Part shown: in pieces, positions 54,021-64,000 of the stretch
How positions within the stretch are numbered: position 1 is the first letter of the stretch
How the letters are laid out: each line of letters begins with the position of its first letter
Source: Microstegium vimineum
Lineage: Eukaryota > Streptophyta > Magnoliopsida > Poales > Poaceae
Direction of reading: 5' to 3'
Length of the DNA stretch: 64,000 nt
Assembly (NCBI GenBank): GCA_022036555.1
Contig: CM039127.1
Coordinates: 52,464,122-52,528,121, forward strand
Notes under the pieces: model-generated
What the model was told of the DNA's origin: nothing
The model's input: only the letters and a program-made list of their open reading frames with translations
Database searches by the model: none
Made by a program: the position numbers and the translations under genes

Positions 54021-55394
54021 GCCACAATGCTAATCACCTGATACACTCTCATTGGTTTGTTGTCAACAAATATTTGACAATGATAGTTGTTGCTTAATAT
54101 GAAGAAGTTTTTTTAAATAGTAGGGAAATGATACAAAAAAGTACTTATGAATATAGAGAAGATTCTCTACCAACAACTACTTAACTTAAAACACAAATTT
54201 GAGTGCAATCAATTTGTGTGGTGCTTATTAAAATTGATATAGAGTTTTTGTAGTCTCATAAACAGGAGCTACAAAAGTAAATTACTTTATGATCCTAGTA
54301 GCGTGTATCATTAAAGATGGTATATCTGAGTATTTGGCTTAACGAAGCAAATATATATACAGGTAAATGCAGAGATGCAAAAGTTCATTCAGGGGAGTTG
54401 ATATAGGATGATAGGAGGTAGCAGGGGAAAAAAAGGGAAGGTGCAAAAATAGTATATGAAAAACAAATGGTGGGTGGGGTATTCAATTTTTTTTGGAGGT
54501 AGATCTCTATCTTTTGTGATAGAAGATGATGCTCCTTTTGGTAATCCTCTTCTAGTACCTTTTATAGATGGTGTAACTGATTGTTTTCTATAGTTTTAAA
54601 CAGGGTTACTTAGAAGCAAAGATCAATAGTGCCAACACTATTGTTGATAGAAATCCTGACAGTAGATGTAAACTTATATGAGTATCGCTTTTAAAACTTT
54701 GTTAAATTGTATCTACTTGTACCATTATACGGATTTCAGAAGTTTTATATTTCTCCATTTTCTTCTGTGTTCTTTTAGTTAAAACTGATTTTGTCACAAA
54801 AGCAAATATGAATAAGTCACTGAATAAATTTTGTACTCGCAATGTTGAAGATATATAACTAATATGAAATCTGAATACTGTTGACTGAAAACGTCTATAT
54901 ACAAGAATACCCATAATCATAAATCCTTGTACTTTTAAATATAGAACTTGGTTTTACAAACTAAAGGATTGAACTTAGGAATAATGGGATTTATATATTT
55001 ATCTATGTATATCATGATTCATGAATTATATATTTTATATAAATTCTGCTAGGATCATGGCATTTAAAAAGTCATTCTCTAAGTAGAGGAGAATGTACCT
55101 GGGGCATGTTATAAGTCGATCTATTTCAAATTGCAATAAGAATAATTTACTCTGTTCCTCAGTCGCTATGCTCAGTCAATATACTTCACATAAGCTAATC
55201 ACTATTCACTACAGCTACAATTAGCATAGATACATAAGCATGCACTTCCTGCATCGCCTGGTCAGAATCCAGGGAGATGTCTATGCTGGATTTTTGGATT
55301 CTACAGCGTGCTACTCATAGGTCAAAACTGATTTCCATCTTCCACATACATTTAAGCAAACAGGTGGAGCACATGCTATTGCATACCTTGGAGC
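54021..55394. other. AT-rich intergenic DNA
   Basis: No gene or clear repeat. Short minus-strand ORFs (for example 54702-54920) are random in character. Confidence 0.5.
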
Positions 55395-56219
55395 ATGGGA
55401 GCTGGGAGTGGGAGCAGCGCCACGAAGGCAGCCCGCCGCCGGCATGGCCTAGCTGGGAGTGGCAGGGCACGAAGCACTACCCGGCGTTGTCCGCAGCACT
55501 ACTGGCAGCGTCCTCCTCTCGCTGCTCGGCCTTGCCCCGTGTCAACGCTGTCATCGCTTGCTACAGCTGCGTGTTTTCCCAATGAGGAGATTGCAGAGGG
55601 CAGGGGAGCATCGGGGCGCGGTCGATTTGGCGCGGTGGACCGCCGGCCACGACAAGTGCAGTGTGCGAGGACAGTGGCGGACCCGACTGCATGCCTGGAC
55701 GGTGGTAGCTCGGCCGATGGGGGGTCTGCCGGTCTAGTCACGCGTGGCCGTGGCAGGGTAACCGGCAGCAGTGCTCGACGGGGACAGCGGTGCTGCTCGA
55801 CCCGACTCGTCGCGCCGCCTCGCCTGTGGGGTGGCGCCCATGCCTTTGGTTCGCGTTGGCAGCCCCGTCCGGCTAGCCCACGGGGAGGCGCCTGCGCCAC
55901 ACTGCGCTCGGTTCACCCGCGTAGGCGTCAGACCGAGAAGGACGGCCGTGGGACGTGCTCGTCCTGTGCCGGAGCGGACACCGGCAGGCTCCGCTCGCGC
56001 CGGCTAGCTGACCCGCCCGTTGCTGCGCGCGCATGTACGGACGGCGCGCGGGAGAGGAAGCCGGAGGAGGCAGGGGGAGCGGCGGAGGCGTCGGTCCTGG
56101 CCTCGCGAACGTTCGCGAGCGCCCGATTCTTCAGCTTAGCGGGTGACCGACGGGTCGACGCCCGAACTGACCCGCAATCGGACGGACCAGGTCACTTGAA
56201 CGCTCGATCTAACGGCTAG
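55395..56219 (+). other. GC-rich island with a 274-codon ORF of unknown nature
   Basis: About 0.85 kb of strongly GC- and CpG-rich DNA sits abruptly in AT-rich surroundings. One frame is open throughout (ATG 55395), but the product is Arg/Gly/Ala-rich with no motif, and other frames on both strands are also open, as expected of GC-rich DNA. It may be a CpG island or first exon of an unseen gene, or a captured gene fragment. Coding status is not supported. Confidence 0.35.
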
Positions 56220-56767
56220 CAGATTAGCGGGCGACGTGGCCCTATCCACTGCCCACGATTTCTCCTACAGATTCGTTATTAGAAGATATGTTGGCTACAT
56301 GCCTACATCCCCGTTCCATTTGCTATTTTCGACACTAACTTGAAAATTGACTTGAAGTTGCCCATTTCTAATAATTCGATTATTATATATAGCCCGATTC
56401 ATCATCGTCAACCCCAATCACCTCCTCGGCATATACTACTTTCTAAAGTTTTTAGCAGTACTTTAAACATCGGCCGAAAAAAAATCGGACACACTGATAT
56501 TTCAATTATTTGAGTAATATCATAAAATACTTATTTTATTGAACACAAAATTTAAATAATTTTAAAAAAATATGAACCGAATTCTCAAACAACAGTGGTT
56601 AAGACTCGAGGTTTTCTAGAATATAATCCACGGTGGCGAGCATCTCTAATAGTTTGCAAAAATTCACTTGACAAATATCGTGATATGACGACTTACTAAA
56701 ATACATAGCAAGTAAAAAAATAGACTCTCTTCAACAATTTTGCATAATTATTTGGCAAATCTCTGAT

Positions 56768-56890
56768 AAACTTGCTTCAGGAACCCTAAGAGTGAAATAA
56801 AATTAGTTTTATGCCCTTCCACCTCTAGCAAACTTGCATCAGGAACCCTGAAAGTGAAACAAAATTAATTTTTTTGCCCTTTCACCTCTA
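56768..56890. repeat. Two-copy 61-bp tandem repeat
   Basis: AAACTTGC(T/A)TCAGGAACCCT to GCCCTT(T)C(C/A)ACCTCTA is repeated back to back with a few differences. Confidence 0.8.
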
Positions 56891-57339
56891 CGTACGCCGG
56901 TGATGCGTGCTCGTTTACACGCGCACATATATACGCGTGGAGGGAGAAGATTTACCAAGTTGCTAAAATTTATAAAGATGGATGTCAAACCGTTGAAGAG
57001 GTGATTTTCTAGTTTTGCTAAAAAATAAAGGATAGCAAGTGAGTTTGATAAACTCTTGGAGATGAAAGACTCTATGATTGTGGTCCTTGCCTTAAGCCCT
57101 CAACTTTGGGTACAAGGTTCTGAGCCTCAACGCTCCACTGTGTTTGGTGGTTTCAACTTGCCAAGTATAGACTTGAATGCGGCTTGGACATAAAAAACGA
57201 CGACATGTTTATATTGTTGGTCCATCGCACCCTCACTGTCTGTGTCCCGCCACTCTCTAGAGCATAAGAGTCATGGTAAGTTTTAATAAAAGTAAATGGT
57301 AAGTTTTAACAAAAGTAAAAATACATGATAAATTAGAGA

Positions 57340-57465
57340 TCTTAGAGTCATATAATTGATTTATTGTCCTGTTGTCAAACCCACGAAAATAATGAATTAA
57401 TTGATTTATTGTCCCGTTATCAAACCCATGGCAATAATGAATTAATTGGTTTATTGTTCGGCTCA
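57340..57465. repeat. Two-copy tandem repeat of about 52-56 bp
   Basis: TAATTGATTTATTGTCC(T/C)GTT(G/A)TCAAACCCA followed by AATAATGAAT occurs twice, with a third partial start (TAATTGGTTTATTGTTCGG). A shorter direct repeat (TGGTAAGTTTTAA, AAAAGTAAA) lies just before at 57273-57319. Confidence 0.75.
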
Positions 57466-58010
57466 TGACCCAAGCTCACGACACTACATGACCTGCTATA
57501 TTTCAAGTGCCTGAAATATTCCTTTTTTTTAGGCGATAACTAGTAGTCATCATATTAACATCTATTGGTGGCAATCTGTATACAATCTGTATACACTGTA
57601 CTCTATTCACAAACGGATAAAATGAAATTTCAGGCGGCTGAGTAATAGGAAAAGTAAAAAACTATATATCTATATAAAGACACATAACTTACACTTTATG
57701 TTTACTCTTTTCATTCATAAGAGATTATCATTTTCATTTATTTAACCAATCATATTAAGAGAATACTAATATTTATGATGTGTAATAAGTACCACAGGAT
57801 AAATTAATCATGAAATAATTTTTTAGTGATTCTAATGTTGCTAATATTTTTTATATAAATTTAGTTAAGCTTAAAAAAGCTTTACGGACTAAACTTATAA
57901 TGCCATTTTTTTGGCACCAAAGTAATAACATACAATCTATTGTAATGGAGGGAGTAAATCGTTATGAGATCAAAGAGAAGGCACAGCACTCCATATATAT
58001 TTTCACTTAC

Positions 58011-58141
58011 GACCTTGTTGGAATGCACATATATTCATCTCAATTTACATGTATTGAAATGGATTGGAGTGTAACTAAACTAAGTTACATTTCAATTCAC
58101 TTTAACACATATGGATTGAATCGAATACACATGCATCCAAA
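58011..58141. mobile_element. Small MITE-like element abutting the CACTA insertion
   Basis: CCTTGTTGGAATGCACATAT at the left is the approximate inverse of ACACATGCATCCAAAC at the right, a common grass MITE end style. Its right end runs directly into the non-autonomous CACTA at 58142, so the CACTA may have inserted at its terminus. Confidence 0.45.
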
Positions 58142-58704
58142 CACTAAGTAGAGAACAGGCCTTTCAACCGAATGCAAATTTGGCTTTAGTCTTGGTATTT
58201 TTTGCGGCCGGGACAGTCCCGGTTGGTAATACCAACCAGGACTAAAGTCCCTTGCTCAACGGCTAATGTAGCAGCTTTTTGCAGGTGGGGCTCTTTAGTT
58301 CCGGTTGGTGTTAAAATTGGGACTAAAGGTGCCAAAACCTTCAGTCCCGGTTGATAATACCAACTCGGACTAAAGGTACACCCTTTAATTCCGGTTGGTG
58401 TTACGAACCGGGACTAAAGGTATCTTGGTTCAAAAGGAAAACGTCTCATTCATTGCTAGATGTGTTGTGTAGGTGGAGTGGTAAGCTGCACACAAGGCAA
58501 TGCTTAAGGTCTTGGGTTCAATTCTCACGAGACGTTGTGGTGGGTGTAATTAATTTTTTTTTTGCTGGGAGTACCTTTAGTCCCAGATTCTTGGTCCCGG
58601 TTTTTTGCTGGGAGGACCTTTAGTCCCGGATTCTTGGTCCCGGTTGGGAAACCGGGACTACAGGGGTTTCCCAACCGGGACTAAAGCCGTGTTCTCTACT
58701 AGTG
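58142..58704. mobile_element. Non-autonomous CACTA transposon, 563 bp
   Basis: The left end CACTAAGTAGAGAACAGGCC and the inverse of the right end (CACTAGTAGAGAACACGGC) form imperfect terminal repeats, flanked by AAA on both sides (58139-58141, 58705-58707). Subterminal motifs AGTCCCGGTTGG and their inverse recur in pairs. There is no coding capacity. The motif differs from that of the large CACTA at 888, so a different autonomous partner is needed. Confidence 0.9.
58474..58525 (+). other. tRNA-like (RNA polymerase III box A/B) segment inside the CACTA
   Basis: TGGAGTGGTAAGC (58474-58486) resembles box A and GGTTCAATTCT (58515-58525) resembles box B, about 28 bp apart. They are enclosed by the inverted octamers AACGTCTC and GAGACGTT. 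It does not fold convincingly as a full tRNA and is more likely a tRNA-derived (SINE-like) remnant captured by the transposon. Confidence 0.45.
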
Positions 58705-58707
58705 AAA

Positions 58708-60415
58708 TTAGCCATATATAGGACAAATGACCAGCCCAACTAGATAAACACAGCTAAGGGCAAGTATATTGGCGTTGTCTCATAACTTGTCTCATGTGGT
58801 GCCATATATTTTAAGACAACTTAATAGATTATGTGTACAATAGTTGTCATTTTAAGTTGTTTTATAGTAACTTGTAATTCCTTAATTTATGCATAGATGA
58901 AAAATAGAATTATGAGTTACATGACAACAACTTCATGAGACGGTTGTTTCGAGAAGCAACGACCTCATTCTGTCTTCCCTATCTATTTTCTTCGTATCAT
59001 TAAAAATATTAAGTGACACTGCATGAGACGAAGTATGAAACCGCTTACGTGTAAGCAATGTACCTTGCCTAGGGACAAAAAATTCCATCATAACTCCTCT
59101 ATTAGATACCACACCCATTTGTTTTTTTTTTAGATTACCACACACACACACATGGTACTCACAAGTCAATTATTGACCATACAACCCTCACGCTCAGTGT
59201 TGTGGCTGTGCCTTGAATTGTTAGGATTCCTTTACTGAGTTCTCTGTCCTGCTGCGACTCATCACTCTTGATCATTAGATTCGTCTCAACATATGTATCA
59301 CTTATCAGAGCGAGACCTCGTTTTGGTCCTCTCAAGATCAGCGATTCATCCTGCACACAAGATTGAATGGTAAGCTGCTAGTGCTATATTCCTCAAGATA
59401 TCAAAATAAATAGCGCTGTGTGATCCAATTAGAATAAAATTCGAGCCACAAAGCATAAGAAAGCTGTTACCACGGATGAAACGAATCCAGTCGCCACACC
59501 AGTATATGATTATCCCGGGTATTTAACGCCGACAAGAAAACATATAAAACGAAATATCTAGCATTTCATCGTCACCCTACTGTGCCTTTAGGAGACAAAG
59601 CTTTGAGCTAGTGTTGCACGGCTGCACCCCCACCTTTGCGACAAAACTAAGAAGAAAATGTGATGTTTTTTGTTCAACTTTTCAAGAGAAACAATCAGTC
59701 ATGAATCGTATACAAAAATTCATCAAATTAGCCGCACCCAGAAGCAACCCCCACCTTTGGATGAAACTAAGAAATGAGCGACCGAGAATCGCACACACAA
59801 ATTCAACCAATTGGCCAACCGCACCTAGAAGTGAAACCCCACCTTTTCGAGAATCGCACACACAATCTTCACTTAATAATGATGTAATAAACTATTAACT
59901 AAATTTTTGAATATTGAGTGTTGATCACAATAGTATGTTGTCGAGGCCGCGTGTCTCAGGGCACCAATTGCAAAACTACTCAGGCAGCCCAGTTAACCAA
60001 GGCCCAGCAACCGCAGCCTATCCATTTTGGCTCTGGACCCTACGATCCATGACATGCTAGCCATGACCGCTTGGAAAGACAACTGTTAGCCCTCGGGTAC
60101 GCCTACTCTGATAGAGAAATGTACACTCTGCCCGCTTCCTCCCTCGGGCCACGTGATCGTAAGGCAGGACACCCCCCCTCTGCTCACCTCAAAACAAACA
60201 AACTACAGTGCAGATAGGTATGACACCGCCTCGCCCAAGCCAGACCTGACGAGACGGGTGTACATATCCACCCACTATGGGACGCGTCAGACGACCTGAG
60301 ACTTATCCTCTCACGATCAACCAAGACAACAGGACCCTTGACCCAACTCCACGGGATCGAGGTCAACACTACCACACCCTGTAAGGGTGACCAGCGATCT
60401 AGGACAATCACCTAC
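58708..60415. other. Intergenic DNA, no supported gene
   Basis: Short ORFs (58933-59169, 59159-59356, 59611-59898) show no domain. A phrase around CCCACCTTTGGATGAAACTAAGAAATG recurs two to three times at 59628-59855 with changes, hinting at a decayed repeat. Confidence 0.4.
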
Positions 60416-60427
60416 TCCCTCACTATC

Positions 60428-60518
60428 ACCATGAGTCTCAGACTTTAGGGAGCAAGGACAAATACCACAACACCAAGTCTCTCAGACTTTATGAAGCAAG
60501 GACAAAGACCACAACACC
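60428..60518. repeat. Two-copy tandem repeat of about 45 bp
   Basis: GTCTCAGACTTTA(G/T)G(G/A)AGCAAGGACAAA(T/G)ACCACAACACCAAG is repeated back to back. Confidence 0.8.
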
Positions 60519-60584
60519 AAGAACAAGCTCATGGCATACATGGGAGTTGGTGAACAATCACCACCATGACCTGGCATGGGGAGC

Positions 60585-60945
60585 AAAACCTTGATGACCA
60601 TACTTGAACGTTCCCATAGAAGCCACAAGACATGATGGATCACTGATCAAGCCTATAAGTTTCCCCCTCGGGCTCTTGACCAATTGGGTTGACAGAACCC
60701 ATCTATCTCTACTATAACCTGCAAAACCTCGATGATCATACTTGAACGTTCCCATAGAAGCCACAAGACATGATGGATCACTGATCAAGCCTATAAGTTT
60801 CTCCCCCTCGGGCTCTTGACCAATTGGGTTGACAGAACCTAGCCCCTAGACTCTATATAAGGGGATCTAGGTTGACAGAACCCATCTATTTCTACTATAA
60901 CCTAGACCCTAGACTCTATATAAGGGGATCTAGACTTCCCTTTTA
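60585..60945. repeat. Nested tandem duplications of a possible LTR promoter region
   Basis: A unit of about 133 bp with CATACTTGAACGTTCCCATA and GGGCTCTTGACCAATTGGGT appears twice (about 60599 and 60738). Within and after the second, CTAGACTCTATATAAGGGGA appears twice (about 60845 and 60910), each with a strong TATA box. The style resembles the promoter part of a retrotransposon LTR, but no second LTR or internal domain is in the window. Confidence 0.7.
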
Positions 60946-62021
60946 AGGGGTCGCAAGCTCAATATCAATTATTTCTACCTTGAATCCCTAGCTTACGAAC
61001 TCCCTATTATAAGTCCTCAGAGCACTTGAATCAAACAACACAAACTCGCTACCCTCTTAGAGACTGCACATAGGGCTCCATCCTGAACCATTATAATTTT
61101 CTTGTGTCTCGAGTGCTACCATCATCTTCCTGGAGTAGCATGATGCTAGAAATGTACTCATTGGTCTTCAAAACACTGACATATGTTGATTGATATGATG
61201 AATGTTAAGTAATGTGTTGGAACAAATGGTTCTAAACAAGAGAGAGGTAGAGAGAGAAGAGCTTGATATCAGAGAGAGGGGGCACACTAGAGTTTTGAAA
61301 GTGGAAATGAGTGGAAGGTGAGATCCTTGCCCTCATGCTCTTGCAAACTTATATAGGCATGACTATTTACAAGAGCGCCCTTGATAGGGTTGGATTTCAA
61401 ATAAGGCAAGTGGCTCATACTTTAATAGGGTCATGTGAAATCAAACCCACTAAGGGGCCACTTTAAATACTCATTGCCTATATAAAGTTACCAAGGGGTT
61501 ATGAAACCTCACGTCCCACTCATTTCCACTTACTCAAAACCTAGTGTATCTAATTACTTCACCACCGCCGAGTAATAATCAGTGCCCTCTTTATTAATCC
61601 TGAGTGAAATAGGCCATGAAAAATATGCACATATGGTAAATCAATAATTAATGTTCACATAATAAAGTTATAATTAGCCTAGGATCTTTTCCTACTAACT
61701 TATAACATTTATATATATCTGGTCTCGCTCAATTCTATATCATTAGCCAACATAACACCTTGGTGTTTTTAATGTATAGATTAAAGTCGAAATGTATTCA
61801 TTTTTAGCAATGAAATACTCTCCCTAAGACATGTTTTCGAAGCTTGCTGCACGGATGCAGGAGTCTGTTAATTGAGAATAATACAAAAATAAAGACATAT
61901 TGCAAATATCTAGTGAAACTATATTCAGAAGTTAGTAAACCAAATCATGTAAATAGTCTATGTTTATGCTGGTCGATAAGAATCATGGTCTCAAACTGAC
62001 GAAGGAGACCCACCAGATAAT
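60946..62021. other. Intergenic or degraded retrotransposon DNA
   Basis: No ORF is supported. TGTTGGAACAAA at 61198 resembles a Copia LTR start, but no end or partner copy is visible. Confidence 0.4.
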
Positions 62022-62195
62022 GCTTATGATGGTGATAGACACGACAAAAGGCCACTAGATTGACATGTTGGGTTGTTGATGGTGCGTAGTGCAAAATATA
62101 TGGACTTCGCTTATGATGGTGATAGACACGACAAAAGGCCACTAGATTGACATGTTGGGTTGTTGATGGTGCGTAGTGCAAAATATATGTACTTC
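62022..62195. repeat. Two-copy 87-bp tandem repeat
   Basis: The units start at 62022 and 62109 with GCTTATGATGGTGATAGACA and are almost identical (one G/T difference near the end), so the duplication is recent. Confidence 0.93.
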
Positions 62196-64000
62196 CACTA
62201 TAGTTAAGGTATTTCCCGTAGTTAGCATTGGTTTAATCATCAGCGCCGCTACCAATGAGATAATGAGTCATTATACAACTTTCATATACACCCAACAACG
62301 CTATTATGATATCCAACACATACAAATTTTGAATACTGAATGCGAGACCGCATGAGCAACTAGGTCCTAATCGACAGGTGACCTCACAAGCACAGTGAAG
62401 AAATCTTCCTTGGTTGTGAGGCTACTGTTTGGGTAGCAAGAAGATTTATCACCCAATTGAGAAGCTTCTTTAATGATTTTTCATCCTTATTGGATTGTTG
62501 TACAGCTAGCACGTCACACTGGGAGCCCGATACATAAAAAGTCAAATTCTATACCAAATATTGTATATTATAGAGTAAAGTAAACTAGTAGTTTTGAACT
62601 CGCTCAGCTATGTCATCCTGGTCTCTAAACTTACAAATTGACTGTTTAGGTCCTCAAACTTATTCATTTATATTATCTTAGTCTCTAAATATGCAAATAG
62701 ATCGTTTAGGTTCTTAAACATGCAAATTACTCATTTAGATATCAAACCTGTTTATGTCATTTTGATCCCTAAATATTGTAATGTTGCAAATCACTCGTTT
62801 AGATCTTGACTTCGTATGAAAGTGCTCTGCCGTAATCCCTTTTAAGTAACTAGTTTTCAACCTTGGATTCTCCTAAGTTTTGGTTAATACTGCTTTGATT
62901 TGAGAATTTACTCTGAACCTGAAACTTGTGGAGGCATATACTTAAACTAAGTCTAGGTGGTTGGGAGATATGACATGAAAGTCTGAGCTACTATTTATCT
63001 TACTCCTAGCAATACTAAGTTCTGGTGATTTATCTTTTGAAAATTTAAACATCTTACATGGTGAGCTCTTGTATGACATAATTTGAATTCCTACCAAAGC
63101 CATATACATTTATACATTTAGATTAGGAAGACTCATTCATGCTACTTGTCTATATATTGAGTGTTGTCAACCTTTAGACCCGGTGAAGAGTCTCGTCATG
63201 CTTTTAATTCAAGATCACGTACGTACCACCCAAATGTGCACTACTCTACACTGGAGTAGGCGCAACAACATGTCATTCATCCAACAGAAAAAGGTCTTAC
63301 TCTTACACCGAGAGTAACCACCACCAAAAAATATTCATTCCATTCCCATCTTTCATTCAATAAATACTCCAAAATTCTTGTTATATTCTCTCAGCAGTTT
63401 TTCTTGGTAAAAGAGATATGAGCTATGCAAAAAGCTATTCAAAAAAAAGATAAAAAATATATATAGAAAGAGAGGAATTAAAAATGGACAAGTGTTCGAC
63501 ACACCTCCAAGAAAAAATAAATAAAGAATAAGATAGCTCATACTCTCTAGCCATGTTGTTCAAAATATTCCACATTCCAAAAAAGATTCATTTCAAGGAG
63601 CAAAGTAGAATTAGGTTTTCACCATCACCCCCATATATCCACCATATTCATACACATGCACATCTTGACTTGATTGTATGACTTGACTCTCTGTGGATCT
63701 ATTGTTTGACTTTACAATATATACAAAGTAAGTATGCTAACCTTGTTAAGCCATTCCTATGAACTCCACTATATTTACTAGTGTAGGAGGGCATGACATT
63801 ATTAATGCCTCAGTGAGATCCACAAATACCACATACATAAGAGAATTTAGGATGTCATACAATTAAGCTCTGAGTTTTATTTTGAAAACTTTGCAAAACC
63901 CAGAATTTTGGTAGAGTGAAGAGTTTGAGACATAGTGTCTCATTCGATTACTCTATCTTTCTATTGCTCAAGACCCAAGTGATAGTTAAAGCCCCATGGT
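62196..64000. other. AT-rich intergenic DNA
   Basis: No gene is supported. At 62590-62830 a degenerate phrase of the type TCTCTAAA-TTGCAAAT-TCGTTTAGGT recurs four to five times with about 60-70 bp spacing, probably an old tandem repeat. The sequence to the window edge shows nothing else. Confidence 0.45.

Larger units (their letters stand above)
56220..57960. other. AT-rich intergenic DNA with small tandem duplications
   Basis: Apart from the repeats listed separately, nothing is coding. A GGAGGGAGTA string at 57947-57956 looks like the end of a decayed Stowaway MITE without a detectable partner. Confidence 0.45.

Noticed and set aside
58474..58525. Functional tRNA gene
   Set aside because: Box-like motifs are present, but I could not see a proper acceptor stem or anticodon arm, so only a tRNA-like remnant is reported.
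61198..61720. Possible Copia LTR starting TGTTGGAACAAA
   Set aside because: No matching end, target duplication, second LTR or coding domain is in the window.
1..64000. Organelle or bacterial insertions, rRNA genes, riboswitches
   Set aside because: No such signal was recognised. All coding evidence is nuclear plant genes or transposable elements.

Overview
This is plant nuclear DNA, almost certainly a panicoid (Andropogoneae-like) grass. The evidence is GT-AG introns, GC-rich first exons in AT-rich surroundings, TGGGCC and telo-box promoter motifs, Tourist and Stowaway MITEs, two CACTA transposons and a 13-kb Ty3/gypsy element. Genus is inferred from style only. I found no rRNA, tRNA gene, CRISPR array or prokaryotic signal.

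Layout. At 0.7-9.8 kb a small secreted Cys-rich peptide gene is split by a CACTA transposon (888-9619) with 13-bp terminal inverted repeats and a TGA target duplication. The transposon carries a frameshifted TNPD-type transposase and a second damaged gene ending in a Ulp1-like cysteine protease. Next come a Tourist MITE (10807-11001), a two-exon TIM9 gene (11356-11826) and a SmD2 gene on the minus strand (13838-15513).

From 16.6 to 37.8 kb the minus strand holds an array of replication protein A large-subunit (RPA1) paralogues. Copy A (16661-20667) is an intact 976-residue protein with RPA70N, DBD-A, DBD-B, DBD-C and two CCHC knuckles. The others are rearranged: a chimera with two RPA70N domains in tandem leading into a frameshifted copy B (23252-28997), a DBD-C-only copy D (29944-30726), an RPA70N relic (about 35.3 kb) and a truncated copy E (35932-37847). 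Lying inside the array on the plus strand is an intact purine-biosynthesis gene, AIR synthetase PUR5 (32289-34635). One PUR5 exon contains a 45-nt GT...AG stretch that keeps the frame whether or not it is removed.

At 39.96-40.58 kb is an unrecognised single-exon gene with one membrane segment. A Ty3/gypsy element of Tat-like architecture fills 41005-54020, with LTRs of 1100 and 1081 bp and target duplication GCCAC. Its gag-pol lies on the minus strand and carries several stops and frameshifts. On the opposite strand, between pol and the 3' LTR, is a multi-exon gene with plant-mobile-domain character. The pentamer ATCGG/CCGAT is strikingly over-represented throughout the element.

From 54 to 64 kb there is no convincing host gene: a GC-rich ORF of unknown nature, several two-copy tandem repeats and a 563-bp non-autonomous CACTA (58142-58704) with a tRNA-like segment. 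The host genes are ordinary housekeeping genes (mitochondrial import, splicing, replication/repair, purine synthesis) that are not functionally linked. The unusual biology lies in the remodelling of the RPA1 array, the PUR5 micro-intron and the transposons' cargo.
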